Position numbers and translations under genes: made by a program. DNA of 64,000 bases from Vibrio campbellii CAIM 519 = NBRC 15631 = ATCC 25920 (GTDB lineage Bacteria > Pseudomonadota > Gammaproteobacteria > Enterobacterales > Vibrionaceae). Positions 8,865-17,999 of the stretch are shown here, piece after piece. The stretch covers positions 310,001 through 374,000 of the forward strand of contig NZ_CP015863.1 in the NCBI RefSeq assembly GCF_002163755.1, written 5' to 3'. The notes beneath the pieces are model-generated. The model was not told the DNA's origin and did not search any database. It worked only from the letters and a program-made list of their open reading frames with translations. The stretch's first letter is position 1. Each line of letters begins with the position of its first letter.

Positions 8865-9569
8865 ATGACTCAGAGTTATCAACAAGGCAATAGCATGGTG
8901 TGGTTTGATGATGAAATCATCACTGACCCAAGCCAAGCGTTGTTTGATGCCCAATATTGGCAAGAGCAAGATAAAGTGGTTGGTAGTGCAACAGGTAGAG
9001 GGACAACCTGGTTTGTTCAGCTTGAAAACATGCAGGCGGCTCTACGTCATTATCGTCGTGGGGGACTGTTTGGAAAGATCGTTAAGGATCACTATTGGTT
9101 TACTGGGTGGGAACAAACTCGTAGTGCTCAGGAGTTAAATCTTTTGCAGATTTTGATAGATGCCGGCGTTAATGTTCCTCGCCCGATTGCCGCGCGAGCA
9201 GTTAAAACAGGTTTGACTTACCAAGCGGATCTGCTCAGCGAAAGAATCCCAAATGCCAGAGATTTGGTCAGTATTTTGCAAGAAAAACCATTACCGGAAG
9301 TGATGTACCAGAAGATTGGGCAAGAAATTGCCAAGATGCATAACGTTAATGTGAACCATACTGACTTAAATATTCATAACATCTTAATTGATGACCAAGA
9401 CAAGGTCTGGATTATCGACTTTGATAAGTGTTGTCAGCAAGTGGATGGTGATTGGAAGCAAAGCAACCTAGACAGATTGAAGCGTTCTTTTGAGAAAGAG
9501 TCTAGTAAAGTGAGGATGGCTTGGCAGATACAAGATTTTTACTTTTTATGTAGAGGTTACAAGTTGTAA
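8865..9569 (+). CDS. kdkA: 3-deoxy-D-manno-octulosonic acid kinase
   Basis: KdkA phosphorylates the 4-position of the single Kdo residue of Haemophilus/Vibrio-type LPS. The 234 residues carry SATGRGTTWFVQ (nucleotide loop), ALRHYRRGGLFGKI, the kinase catalytic segment HTDLNIHNIL near 163-172 and the DFD metal motif in IIDFDKCC near 184-191. A single phosphorylated Kdo explains why the neighbours are OpsX-like and WaaF heptosyltransferases. It lies 24 bases after dgkA and is probably in the same operon. The ATG at 8895 has a better AAGG site, but homologues include the first residues. Confidence 0.93.
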   Translation: MTQSYQQGNSMVWFDDEIITDPSQALFDAQYWQEQDKVVGSATGRGTTWFVQLENMQAALRHYRRGGLFGKIVKDHYWFTGWEQTRSAQELNLLQILIDAGVNVPRPIAARAVKTGLTYQADLLSERIPNARDLVSILQEKPLPEVMYQKIGQEIAKMHNVNVNHTDLNIHNILIDDQDKVWIIDFDKCCQQVDGDWKQSNLDRLKRSFEKESSKVRMAWQIQDFYFLCRGYKL

Positions 9570-9863
9570 ATATCAATTAGTTTCGTGTTCAATAAGACTG
9601 AAATTCTTAAGTAAATATCATGCTCTCCTAGTGGGTTTGATTTAGCGTGCATATATAAATTTCTAATATTTATTGCTATAAAATTAAGTTTAAAGCACTG
9701 ATTAAAGTCTATCAGTTTTTATATAACTGAAAAGCAACCGATACTATCTCTTCGCAGGAGATTATGGGGCCTTTATTTGGGAAACTTGATTATAATGTTT
9801 AGCAATAAGCGTCCATAACTTAGACCGTTAATGTTATTAGTAAAGCAGTTGCAATTCGTAGAT
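9570..9863 (+). other. AT-rich non-coding stretch between kdkA and the IS element
   Basis: I see no convincing gene here. A weak hairpin (ACTGAT / ATCAGT, 9697-9716) followed by TTTTT could terminate kdkA. The rest is very AT-rich and may be decayed sequence, but no frame longer than about 30 codons looks protein-like. Confidence 0.5.
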
Positions 9864-9872
9864 TAATTTTTA
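9864..9872. repeat. Left target-site duplication of the IS element
   Basis: The 9-mer TAATTTTTA directly abuts the left inverted repeat and is repeated exactly at 11239-11247. Eight to nine bp is the normal target duplication for the IS256 family. Confidence 0.85.
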
Positions 9873-9901
9873 GAGCTATTGTCAAATTTAGTGTATGGAG
9901 A

Positions 9902-11140
9902 TCATGCAGTGGCCTGTTGATGAGTCTCCATTTCTTTCACCCCATCGATGAAGCGAACATCTTTCACTACATCAGCCAGGAGTGCAAAACCTCGTAGACG
10001 ACGCCACTTCGTCTCTGCACTGCGCATTAACTTGTAGGCCATCATCAACGTCGTCTTTCTGTTTCCACAGTTCTTCGTCTTGTTCGTGCGTAAACGTACT
10101 GTGGCGAACATCGATTCTATTGGGTTGGTTGTCCTGATATGAACCCAGTGCTCTGCAGGGTAATCGTAGAACGCCAGCATTTCAGCTTTATCTTTCACTA
10201 AGCAGCCGGTTGCCTTAGGATACTTGGCTTCAAAGCGTTTCTGGAAGGTAGAGAAGGCGTGATAAGCATCATCTCTAGTTTCTGCCATCCAGATATCTTG
10301 CAGTGCTTCCTTCATTCGTGGTTGTACTCTTTTGGGTACCTTGTTAAGCACATTCGCTGTCTTATGTACCCAACACCGTTGTTGGGCGGTTTGAGGCCAG
10401 CACTTAGCAACCGCTTTCCAGAAGCCAAGCGCGCCATCTCCGATGGCGAGCTTCGGTGCTAACTGTAATCCCTGCGCTCGTAGCTGCTCAATGAGTTCCG
10501 TCCAACTTGCTTCTGACTCTCGATGGCCATCCAGAACGGCAAGGACTTCTTTGCGTCCAGTGTCATCGACACCAATGATGACGAGTAAGCAGATCTTATC
10601 GTCCATCCTAACGTGACAGTAAACACCGTCAGCCCAAACGTAAACATAGCGACGCCTACCGAGGTCACGCTTACGCCACTGTTCATACTCAGCATACCAG
10701 CGCTCTTTGAGACGACAGATGCTGTTGGCTGACAGGCTTTTCGCATCCTTACCAAGCAGAGACTCCAGAGCAGGCAGCATATCGCCCGTAGATATTCCCT
10801 TGAGATAGAGTAACGGGAGCAGTGCTGCAACGCTCTTTGTTCGCTTGAGATAGGGTGGTATCAAGTTGCTATTAAATTTGACGCCATGCCCTGAGCGATC
10901 TCGTACCTTAGGAATTTGCACTTCGACATCACCGACACCGGTTTGCAAGGTGCGTTCAGGTAAGAAACCGTTGCGAACAATGGCTTTCTTGCCGTCAACC
11001 ATTACATTCTGATGTTGGGCTAGTAGCTGTTGAAGCTCAGCTTCAACAGCTTGTGCAATCAAATCTCTAGCCCCTTGACGTATCAGTTCAGTAAGTGGGT
11101 CTTGTGGTGTATTCAGTGAAACAACAGTACTATCAGTCAT
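9902..11140 (-). CDS. IS256-family transposase (Transposase_mut)
   Basis: The 412-residue DDE transposase is full length for IS256-family enzymes. Candidate catalytic residues lie in ADGVYCHVRMDD (first Asp), AIGDGALGFWKA (second Asp) and TTNPIESMFATVRLRT (Glu). The conserved CWVHKTANVLNKVPKR, typical of the family, precedes the Glu motif. No frameshift or stop interrupts the frame. The stop lies almost at the inner edge of the left inverted repeat, and the ATG is about 70 bases inside the right repeat. Confidence 0.95.
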   Translation of the reverse strand: MTDSTVVSLNTPQDPLTELIRQGARDLIAQAVEAELQQLLAQHQNVMVDGKKAIVRNGFLPERTLQTGVGDVEVQIPKVRDRSGHGVKFNSNLIPPYLKRTKSVAALLPLLYLKGISTGDMLPALESLLGKDAKSLSANSICRLKERWYAEYEQWRKRDLGRRRYVYVWADGVYCHVRMDDKICLLVIIGVDDTGRKEVLAVLDGHRESEASWTELIEQLRAQGLQLAPKLAIGDGALGFWKAVAKCWPQTAQQRCWVHKTANVLNKVPKRVQPRMKEALQDIWMAETRDDAYHAFSTFQKRFEAKYPKATGCLVKDKAEMLAFYDYPAEHWVHIRTTNPIESMFATVRLRTNKTKNCGNRKTTLMMAYKLMRSAETKWRRLRGFALLADVVKDVRFIDGVKEMETHQQATA

Positions 11141-11210
11141 GCGGTGTACCTTTCTGTTAATCGTTCTGGCGAGAACTACATCAACAGATTACACCGCAAC
11201 TTCCTTTCTC

Positions 11211-11238
11211 TTCCATACACCAGAAATCAGCATAGCTC
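11211..11238. repeat. Right terminal inverted repeat of the IS
   Basis: Read on the minus strand this 28-mer starts GAGCTATGCTGA and ends GTGTATGGAA. It pairs imperfectly with the left repeat at 9873-9900. Confidence 0.85.
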
Positions 11239-11247
11239 TAATTTTTA
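11239..11247. repeat. Right target-site duplication of the IS element
   Basis: An exact copy of TAATTTTTA found at 9864-9872. Confidence 0.85.
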
Positions 11248-11282
11248 AAGTAAAATAAGATAGATAAAAATTCTAATATAAA

Positions 11283-12704
11283 TCATCTAATTTCTTTTAA
11301 ATAATGTTTTGTATACTTTGATTCTATTTTTCGTGTTATAATTTTTGGTTTATTTATGATTTTTTCATTTACATAGCCCCTACCTTTTTTAAATGAATAC
11401 CCCTGAATTTGAAAGCCTGGGTTTATCATATGACTTGCCATTTTGATGCACCCAAGTTTATTGTCGATTGGCTTTAAGTTACTTTCGATTAGTGATATTA
11501 ATTCTTGTTGAGAGTTTGGATTGTAAGTAATGTTTAAATGACGGTAGAAACAATTTCCTAACAATATGGATGGCTTATTCCAATAAGTGGCTTCTATACC
11601 GATGCTACTGCCAAAAGTGATGACAGAGTCACAACTAAACATAAGATTGTAAGTAGAGATCTTACTTTCTGGTGGAATTACAACAAAGTTTTTATTTTTT
11701 AAAGAAGCTAGTTTTTTCAAATAAGAAGATTGAGTACCATAAAGGTTTGGGTGAACTCTAAGATAAAAAACAATATTATTATTCTTTGCATAATTTGATA
11801 TGAATTTTAAACCATCATATTGGTTATTAAATAACTTGTTTTCTTCCCAACTTCCTCCAATAGCCATAAACTCATCCTCTGAACTATTGAATATCACGAT
11901 ATTTTTTTTGTGAGGGTCCCAACCGTTAGGAAGTAATGTTTTGTCTTGTTGTCTAGTATAAGATTCTTCATTACTGAATAATGACTTTGCCCTATTGTTG
12001 AAGAAAGATTTTGCTCTTTTTTTAGTCTCTTTGTACCCCAGCCTTTCAAATAGACTTTCGATCAATAGTCCGTTGTAAGTAATGTCATGTGGCATCGAAT
12101 TTTCAAAAAGCATTGCATTTTCTTTGTTGAAATTAAGCTCAATAACGGTAATTGGGATGTTGTTATTGATTGCCAAATCAAAAAAACTACGATAAGTATT
12201 TAAGCGAGAGTTAAATAATACAAATCTATCAAATGAGGATGATTGTTGTAAGTTTATGGTTGAATCAGCTAACTTACAAGCTGTGGTGAGATACCCATCT
12301 ATAATTCTCTTAGTCTTGTAATTATCGTAATCAATATCAACGCTACGAGTCAAAGATGCATAGGTAGACAAGGCTGAGTAACCAACACATGTACCTCGAT
12401 ATTTAATCGCTTTAAGTTCCTCAGTGGAGTTATATGTAAACTCATAATCCCCTCTTGCAAGGGTTTCTTTATGTTTGTAAGTGCCGATTAGATGAGATAA
12501 AGCTTCACGAGTTCGTCGCTTACAAGCTCGACAGGTTGATGGAAGTCCGAGAGGGTTATACAAACAGCTATCATTGGATCCGGAACAAGTTAATATCGTG
12601 ATGTCATGACCTTGTCGAATCAAGTCGTTAGTATAGCAGATTGTTACTTCCATGTTGGGGCTATGAGTACCAATGGGGAGTTGGACCAAGATTTTATCAG
12701 TCAT
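11283..12704 (-). CDS. Unrecognised GT-B-like surface polysaccharide protein
   Basis: I cannot name this 473-residue protein. It starts ILVQLPIGTHSPNMEV, like a glycosyltransferase N-domain. A Cys cluster TCRACKRRT sits near residues 57-65. Its C-terminal half has FYLRVHPNLYG and then VITFGSSIGIEATYWNKPSIL, a pattern seen in capsule and CDP-glycerol-type GT-B enzymes. The coding sequence is clearly more AT-rich than waaA next to it, which suggests horizontal acquisition. The IS element ends 44 bases downstream of its stop. It probably follows waaA in the same leftward transcript order or has its own promoter in the 76-base gap. A glycosyltransferase or capsule-like transfer role is inference. 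Confidence 0.7.
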   Translation of the reverse strand: MTDKILVQLPIGTHSPNMEVTICYTNDLIRQGHDITILTCSGSNDSCLYNPLGLPSTCRACKRRTREALSHLIGTYKHKETLARGDYEFTYNSTEELKAIKYRGTCVGYSALSTYASLTRSVDIDYDNYKTKRIIDGYLTTACKLADSTINLQQSSSFDRFVLFNSRLNTYRSFFDLAINNNIPITVIELNFNKENAMLFENSMPHDITYNGLLIESLFERLGYKETKKRAKSFFNNRAKSLFSNEESYTRQQDKTLLPNGWDPHKKNIVIFNSSEDEFMAIGGSWEENKLFNNQYDGLKFISNYAKNNNIVFYLRVHPNLYGTQSSYLKKLASLKNKNFVVIPPESKISTYNLMFSCDSVITFGSSIGIEATYWNKPSILLGNCFYRHLNITYNPNSQQELISLIESNLKPIDNKLGCIKMASHMINPGFQIQGYSFKKGRGYVNEKIINKPKIITRKIESKYTKHYLKEIR

Positions 12705-12780
12705 TTTAAGTCTCGAATAATACCAATATCAGTAAACGGTTTGTTGGTGCAGTTAGATTTGAATATCTTTAAGTAAACAC

Positions 12781-14037
12781 TCATATTTGTTCAAGCGTTT
12801 TTTGTAATGCCCCCTGATTTTTCTTAAGCCACAGCTTAGTTTCATGAGCTGTATTGCTTCTTTCATTATATGAGATATTTTCTAGTATAGTATTTGCTAG
12901 GGATTGAAAGTTCATGGCAATATGGAGCACTTTATGCTCATTGAGGCTGTCAACGATCTCTTTAAAGTTGAAATAACTAGGCCCGCTAATGGTTATTTTA
13001 GAAAGTGCAATAGGCTCCAAAACATTATGCCCACCGACTTTATCGCCAATTAAACTACCGCCCATAAAGCAAATGTCGGCTGCTCCAATCAAGGTAAGCA
13101 TCTCACCCATGGTATCTCCAAGATAAACTTGGGTCGATATTGTTACTTCTTCTTGGCTTGTACGGCGAGCAGTTTCAAAGCCTTGACCTTGGCAAAGCTC
13201 AAATACATCTTCAAATCGCTCTGGATGTCGGGGAACAAGGATTAAAAGTGCATTTGGGTGAGATTCTAAGATTTTTTTGTGAGCTTCTAATACCTGCTCA
13301 TCTTCGCCTTTATGAGTGCTGGCAGCTATCCAAATCGGGCGCTCTAATCCAAGGGCATCCCTTAGCGCTTTAGCTTTTTCTTTTACGTCGTCCGATATCT
13401 GGATATCAAACTTTATTGAGCCAGTAACAAAAAGTTTGTTTTTCTCGATACCTAAACGTTCGAAACGCCCAGCATCTGACTCCGTCTGGCAAAGGACCTT
13501 ATCTATGCATGGATGTAAGAGGTCAAACAGTGGCTGCACTTTTGCGTAGTTCCTACACGACTTCTCAGAGAGGCGGGCGTTGACCACTATGACAGGGATT
13601 CCTGCATTGTGGACAGTATTAAGCGTGTTTGGCCAAAGCTCGGTTTCGATTATCAACATTTGCTGTGGGTGTATTGCCCTTAGAAAGCCTTTCACGGCAA
13701 AACCAAAATCGATAGGCATATAGCGGTGCTCCACTAGGTCGCCCAACTTCGCAATTTGTTCCGCACCAGTACTGGTTGTGGTGGTGACCAAAATAGGTTG
13801 GGTTGGTTTTTGCTTTTTCAACTCTTTAATGAGTGGTGTGGCGGCGATGCTTTCACCTACCGAAACCGCATGAATCCAAATAGGGCGCTCAGCTGCCTCT
13901 AGCTTTGGGGTTATACCAAAATGCTCTTTCCAACGTTGACCGAACTTGGGTTTGTTTGACCTACTTTTGTATAAGCCAAACAATAGGAAAGGCGATGCGA
14001 TTGTGAGCAAGAGAGTATAGAGAATACGAATTAACAT
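12781..14037 (-). CDS. waaA: 3-deoxy-D-manno-octulosonic acid (Kdo) transferase
   Basis: WaaA attaches Kdo to lipid IVA at the inner face of the cytoplasmic membrane. The 418 residues start with a hydrophobic anchor (residues 1-22). The catalytic-Glu motif HAVSVGESIAATPLI is near 56-70, IETELWPN near 126, and the C-terminal GGSLIGDKVGGHNVLEP near 327-343. KdkA in the same region implies that the enzyme is monofunctional, adding one Kdo as in Haemophilus; this is inference. It overlaps waaF by 7 bases. Confidence 0.95.
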   Translation of the reverse strand: MLIRILYTLLLTIASPFLLFGLYKSRSNKPKFGQRWKEHFGITPKLEAAERPIWIHAVSVGESIAATPLIKELKKQKPTQPILVTTTTSTGAEQIAKLGDLVEHRYMPIDFGFAVKGFLRAIHPQQMLIIETELWPNTLNTVHNAGIPVIVVNARLSEKSCRNYAKVQPLFDLLHPCIDKVLCQTESDAGRFERLGIEKNKLFVTGSIKFDIQISDDVKEKAKALRDALGLERPIWIAASTHKGEDEQVLEAHKKILESHPNALLILVPRHPERFEDVFELCQGQGFETARRTSQEEVTISTQVYLGDTMGEMLTLIGAADICFMGGSLIGDKVGGHNVLEPIALSKITISGPSYFNFKEIVDSLNEHKVLHIAMNFQSLANTILENISYNERSNTAHETKLWLKKNQGALQKTLEQI

Positions 14038-15086
14038 GAGCCAACAGTGATCGCTTCTAGTTTTTGAATACTATCCAAAACTTGCTTTGGAGATAACTCA
14101 GTTAAACACTTCAAGTGCTTAAACTGACACTCGCGCTTAAAGCATGGACGGCAGTCAATGTCCGTATGGACAATCTCTACCTTCTCAGCAAGTGGTGGTG
14201 TGTATTTAGGTGAGGTGGAGCCATAGACCGCCACGACGTTACAGCCAACGGCCGCTGCCACGTGCATCAGGCCTGAGTCGTTCGCGACAACGGTCTGGCA
14301 AGCAGCTAGAAGATCAACCGCTTCAATCAGGCTTGTTTGCCCTGCTAGAACGTGGATCTGATGCTGATGTTCTTGAGGTACTAATTGCTTGATGTTGTTG
14401 CAGGTTTCTAGATCTTTTTGAGAGCCAAAGAGCCATACCGGATGCCCTGATTTCGCCATTTGAATTGCTACTTCTGCATAGTGCGCTTCGGGCCATTTTT
14501 TCGCGGGACCGAATTCCGCTCCAGGGCATAGACCAACAACAGGAGATTCTTGGTTGAGACTAAACTTTGAAATCGTAGCGCTTTGTTCTTGTTTATCAAT
14601 AAACAGGCTCGGGCGAGGCAATGTTTCTAAGCCGCCCAGAGAAGAAGAGTCGATCATCTCCGCTTGTGAATAGGCTAATGCAACATAGCGCTCAACCATG
14701 AACTGGAAAGATTTCATATTTGGACGCAAGTCATTGAGTAGACCGTAGCGCATTTCACCTTTCCAACCAGTACGAAGTGGGATATTAGCAAACCACGGAA
14801 TTAAGGCAGACTTCGCAGATTTCGGCAAAATATAAGCATGTTCGTATCGCTTCTCTCGCAGCGACTTACCTATTTCACGGCGGCCTAACAAGTTGAATTC
14901 ACCATGGCCGATCGGCATATCAATCGCTTGGTTAACCTCTGGCATCCGCTCAAGAATCGGTTTACACCAACCTGGTGCAATAACATCGATAGTGCAGTTT
15001 GGGTGTTGCTGTTTAATGACTTTGTACAGTGACTGTGACATCACCATATCGCCAACCCATGAAGGGCCGATAATGAGTATTTTCAT
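14031..15086 (-). CDS. waaF: ADP-heptose:LPS heptosyltransferase II
   Basis: WaaF adds the second heptose to the inner core. The 351-residue GT9 protein has the N-terminal IIGPSWVGDMVMSQSLY, the central GLCPGAEFGPAKKWPEAHYA and the C-terminal ANDSGLMHVAAAVGCNVVAV, followed by YGSTSPKYTPPL. All of these are hallmarks of RfaF. It lies 3 bases after a GT25 gene and overlaps waaA, so the leftward operon is lpx acyltransferase, GT25, waaF, waaA. Confidence 0.95.
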   Translation of the reverse strand: MKILIIGPSWVGDMVMSQSLYKVIKQQHPNCTIDVIAPGWCKPILERMPEVNQAIDMPIGHGEFNLLGRREIGKSLREKRYEHAYILPKSAKSALIPWFANIPLRTGWKGEMRYGLLNDLRPNMKSFQFMVERYVALAYSQAEMIDSSSLGGLETLPRPSLFIDKQEQSATISKFSLNQESPVVGLCPGAEFGPAKKWPEAHYAEVAIQMAKSGHPVWLFGSQKDLETCNNIKQLVPQEHQHQIHVLAGQTSLIEAVDLLAACQTVVANDSGLMHVAAAVGCNVVAVYGSTSPKYTPPLAEKVEIVHTDIDCRPCFKRECQFKHLKCLTELSPKQVLDSIQKLEAITVGSC

Positions 15087-15089
15087 TGT

Positions 15090-15821
15090 TTAATCCGGTG
15101 CTCTCATTGAAAAGTCTTTTATTTGTTCATAAAGCCTAAAAGACTCAATATAAAGCTTGTCGACAAGAGTTATACCTTGTTTGTTCTTCCTTGAGCTGCC
15201 AATAGTTGAATCTATTTTTGCTCGGGTAACTAAATCTGGTTTGAGGCAGTATGTGAAAATACCGTGTTTATGTGGTTTTTCCATATAGTCATCGACAGGT
15301 TCGATAAACTGAGTTGCATTTTGAATGAATGACTGTGCTGCTTTTGGTGAAATGATATAGCCCATAATTCCACACGTTCGTCTGTAATAACGGATGATTT
15401 TTACTTTTGAATCAACCTCCTTGATGTTCTTGAATTTCTTAGGGCTTGTCGCGCATAGCTTCAAGAAATCAAATCCAGCTGCGATCTCTGGGAGATGCTG
15501 GTAATATTCAAAAAATTCTGTGGAAAGGTCACAGTTATCCTCTAAAACAAGTAGAGGCTCATTCAATTCTAAAGCAGCGCTCCAAGCCTTAAAGTGACTC
15601 GCAAAGCAGGCCACTTCGCTATCAACCAACTTATAACCAAATCGTTTCCTTGTTAAACGATCGTTTCTTCGCTCCGAATATGGGAAATTAGTTCCTTCTG
15701 CATCAACTGCATCTAAGAAGGAAAATTCAATTCCCGCTTGGTCGAGTTGCTCCTTAATTCGCTCTCGACGTTCAATAGAGCGCTTCAAACTAATAACAAT
15801 CACTTTCACTGCATTTTCCAA
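15090..15821 (-). CDS. Glycosyltransferase family 25 (second copy)
   Basis: The 243-residue enzyme shows GT25 features: VIVISLKRSIERRERIKEQL at the N-terminus, FSFLDAVDAEG, the acidic LLVLEDNCDLS near 90-100, and GIMGYIISPKAAQSF. It is of the same family as the gene at 3455-4207 but clearly divergent, so the two probably add different core residues. Its first codons overlap the upstream acyltransferase gene by 16 bases, and waaF follows after 3 bases. Confidence 0.87.
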   Translation of the reverse strand: MENAVKVIVISLKRSIERRERIKEQLDQAGIEFSFLDAVDAEGTNFPYSERRNDRLTRKRFGYKLVDSEVACFASHFKAWSAALELNEPLLVLEDNCDLSTEFFEYYQHLPEIAAGFDFLKLCATSPKKFKNIKEVDSKVKIIRYYRRTCGIMGYIISPKAAQSFIQNATQFIEPVDDYMEKPHKHGIFTYCLKPDLVTRAKIDSTIGSSRKNKQGITLVDKLYIESFRLYEQIKDFSMRAPD

Positions 15822-16792
15822 TCGTCGTTGTATCGGGTCTTGAATAAGTTGTAGTAGTTATCGCCATTTTCTTGCGAATGCAGTAGCTGTAACACCCACA
15901 TGTACTGTTCTGGCTTATCTTTTACAAAGTATTCAATCGCTTGGTTACATGTTCTCGCGTCTTGTTCTTCACCTTTATCTAGTTCGAACGCCGGTAAGAT
16001 TTCGATATCAAACGTACCATCTTCTGTGTTCATAGAAGCAAACATAGGTAACACTTTAGCGCGTGATAGTTTAGCAATTTTACCTAAACCAGGAAGCGTT
16101 GCTTTTCTGGTCGCAAAGAAATCGACAAAAACGCTGTGTTCAGGACCATGATCCTGATCGGGTAAGTAATAGCCAATGTAGCCATCACGGATCGATTTCA
16201 AAAACGGCTTAATACCACCAGAGCGTTCATAAACGCGACCGCCATATTGCACACGTTGTTCGTGCATTAGCCAATCTGCCAATTCGTTTTTCTGCTTTTT
16301 TGCCATTGCCGAGACGGGCATTCCCATCGAAGCAAGCAACACCGCAGGAATATCAATTGCCCATGAATGTGGAACCATCAAAATGACTTTCTCATCATTG
16401 TCGATGTGTTTTTGTAGGATGTCTAAACCTCGGATTTGGCAACGCTGCTGTAACCATTTAGATGAGCGTAAGCTAAGTAAGCTGAAACGGAAAAAGAACA
16501 ATGCTGCGGTATAAAGCGTTTTTTCAATCAGACCTTCGCGCTCTTCAAATGATTTTTCTGGGAAGCACAGTTCAAAGTTGACACGAGCTCGGTGAGCTGA
16601 ACCTTTGTGCGATTTAGCCAGTTTCTTCGCGATGTTTTTTGCTAGCCATTTCTGCATCCCTAGAGGCAATAAAGCAAGCGGCAAAGAAAGGGCTACGCCT
16701 ACCCAAGTACCCCAATATTTGGGCGCTAAGAAATGACGCTCAAATTTAGGGTTATAAGCTTTAGGATCGAAATCATCACGTTGATTAGTCAT
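15806..16792 (-). CDS. lpxM: Lipid A late acyltransferase (LpxL/LpxM/MsbB family)
   Basis: The 328-residue protein belongs to the LPLAT late acyltransferases that put secondary acyl chains on Kdo-lipid A. It has one N-terminal hydrophobic segment (about residues 30-48) and the catalytic HX4D motif as HSWAID near 144-149. A FVDFFATRKATLPGLG segment further on is typical of the family. Vibrio has several paralogues (LpxL, LpxN, LpxM types). The symbol given is the usual MsbB-type name, and the true position and chain (myristate or hydroxylaurate) cannot be told from sequence. Confidence 0.8.
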   Translation of the reverse strand: MTNQRDDFDPKAYNPKFERHFLAPKYWGTWVGVALSLPLALLPLGMQKWLAKNIAKKLAKSHKGSAHRARVNFELCFPEKSFEEREGLIEKTLYTAALFFFRFSLLSLRSSKWLQQRCQIRGLDILQKHIDNDEKVILMVPHSWAIDIPAVLLASMGMPVSAMAKKQKNELADWLMHEQRVQYGGRVYERSGGIKPFLKSIRDGYIGYYLPDQDHGPEHSVFVDFFATRKATLPGLGKIAKLSRAKVLPMFASMNTEDGTFDIEILPAFELDKGEEQDARTCNQAIEYFVKDKPEQYMWVLQLLHSQENGDNYYNLFKTRYNDDWKMQ

Positions 16793-16868
16793 GAAGTTTT
16801 AAGCACCTATATTTTTGAAGAAAGGCAGTGGGGGTATGCTGAAATGATACTAGTGATCACATAAGAGT

Positions 16869-16898
16869 AAAGGTGGTAGAGAATTAACTACCACCTTT
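16869..16898 (-). terminator. Terminator downstream of hldD
   Basis: An 11-bp perfect inverted repeat AAAGGTGGTAG / CTACCACCTTT with an 8-base loop lies 9 bases after the hldD stop. On the minus strand it is followed by a T-rich tract. Confidence 0.8.
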
Positions 16899-16906
16899 GA
16901 AGGGAA

Positions 16907-17848
16907 TTAGCAGTTTTGAATCTCTAGGTATTCAGCAACACCCTCTGCCACAGTTTTGAACTCTACATCGCAACCTGCTGCGCGAAGTTTAGTTAGGTCT
17001 GCTTGAGTGAATTCTTGGTAAGCACCTTTTAGGTGCTCTGGGAACGGAATGGTTTGGATTTCCCCTTTGTTGTGGTGTTTAACCACTGCTTTTGCCACTT
17101 CTTCAAAAGATTCTGCACGGCCAGTACCACAGTTGAAGATACCTGAAACACCATTTTCGAGGAACCAAAGGTTTACTTTACACACATCACCAACGTAAAC
17201 AAAGTCGCGTTTGAATGATTCGCTGCCTGCAAATAATTTAGGGTTTTCACCAGCATTGATCTGGTTATTTAAGTGGAAGGCTACTGACGCCATGCTGCCT
17301 TTGTGATCTTCACGTGGACCGTAAACATTGAAGTAGCGGAAACCAGTGATTTGAGAAAGCTGATCGCCATGATCCTCTGCGTCTTTCCACAGGCGACGAA
17401 CGTAGTTGTCAAATTGCTGTTTCGAGTAGCCGTATACGTTAAGCGCGCCTTCGAATTCACGCTCTTCAACAAACGTTTCTGTCTCACCGTATGTCGCCGC
17501 TGATGACGCGTATAGGAATGGGATTTCACGATCTAGACAGTAATGAAGCAACTCTTTTGAGTACTCATAGTTGTTTAGCATCATGTACTTGCCGTCCCAC
17601 TCAGTTGTCGCAGAACAAGCACCTTCATGGAAGATGGCTTCGATAGGGCCGAAGTCGTCACCTGCCATGATTTGGGTAAGGAAGTCATCACGATCCATGT
17701 AATCAGTGATATCAAGATCAACTAAGTTTTTAAACTTCTTGCCATTTTTTAGGTTGTCGACAACCAGAATATCGTTAATACCTGCTTCGTTCAGAGCTTT
17801 AACAATGTTGCTGCCGATCATGCCAGCACCACCAGTTACGATGATCAT
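16907..17848 (-). CDS. hldD: ADP-L-glycero-D-manno-heptose 6-epimerase
   Basis: HldD (gmhD, rfaD) converts ADP-D-glycero-D-manno-heptose to the L-glycero form used by WaaF and OpsX. The 313-residue extended SDR has the NAD motif GGAGMIGSNIVKAL at residues 6-19 and the active-site YGYSK near 139-143. In Vibrio this gene (gmhD) is the left junction of the O139-type and K-antigen loci. It is separated from the gfc operon by a terminator and from the acyltransferase gene by another, so it is probably a single transcription unit. Confidence 0.97.
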   Translation of the reverse strand: MIIVTGGAGMIGSNIVKALNEAGINDILVVDNLKNGKKFKNLVDLDITDYMDRDDFLTQIMAGDDFGPIEAIFHEGACSATTEWDGKYMMLNNYEYSKELLHYCLDREIPFLYASSAATYGETETFVEEREFEGALNVYGYSKQQFDNYVRRLWKDAEDHGDQLSQITGFRYFNVYGPREDHKGSMASVAFHLNNQINAGENPKLFAGSESFKRDFVYVGDVCKVNLWFLENGVSGIFNCGTGRAESFEEVAKAVVKHHNKGEIQTIPFPEHLKGAYQEFTQADLTKLRAAGCDVEFKTVAEGVAEYLEIQNC

Positions 17849-17946
17849 AAGACTTCCACCATAGATTAAAATTTTCTCAGGAAGTTTAGCAGAGTTAAGC
17901 CTTTAGGTGCTAGTACTAGGGGAGGTCGTTGTCATTAGGCAAACAA

Positions 17947-17968
17947 AAAGGAAGCCGAAGCTTCCTTT
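17947..17968 (-). terminator. Terminator of the gfcABCD operon
   Basis: The stem AAAGGAAGC / GCTTCCTTT closes a 4-base loop. On the minus strand it is followed by TTTTTGTTTG. It separates gfcD from hldD. Confidence 0.88.
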
Positions 17969-17999
17969 GTACTAGATAGATAACCTGTTAATGGTTAGA

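Larger units (their letters stand above)
9873..11238 (-). mobile_element. Complete IS256-family insertion sequence (1366 bp)
   Basis: The element has imperfect 28-bp terminal inverted repeats at 9873-9900 and 11211-11238 (20 of 28 positions match by eye; outer GAGCTAT and inner GTGTATGGA are identical). It contains one intact transposase gene on the minus strand and is flanked by the exact 9-bp repeat TAATTTTTA. It has landed between the convergent kdkA and the gene at 11283-12704, without breaking either frame. The intact transposase and perfect target duplication suggest a recent, potentially active insertion. Confidence 0.92.

Noticed and set aside
9570..9863. Short minus-strand frame running into the end of kdkA
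   Set aside because: About 30 codons, no ribosome binding site and no similarity to known peptides.
10459..10830. Alternative minus-strand frame inside the transposase
   Set aside because: It overlaps the catalytic core in another frame, and IS256 elements have one gene without frameshifting.
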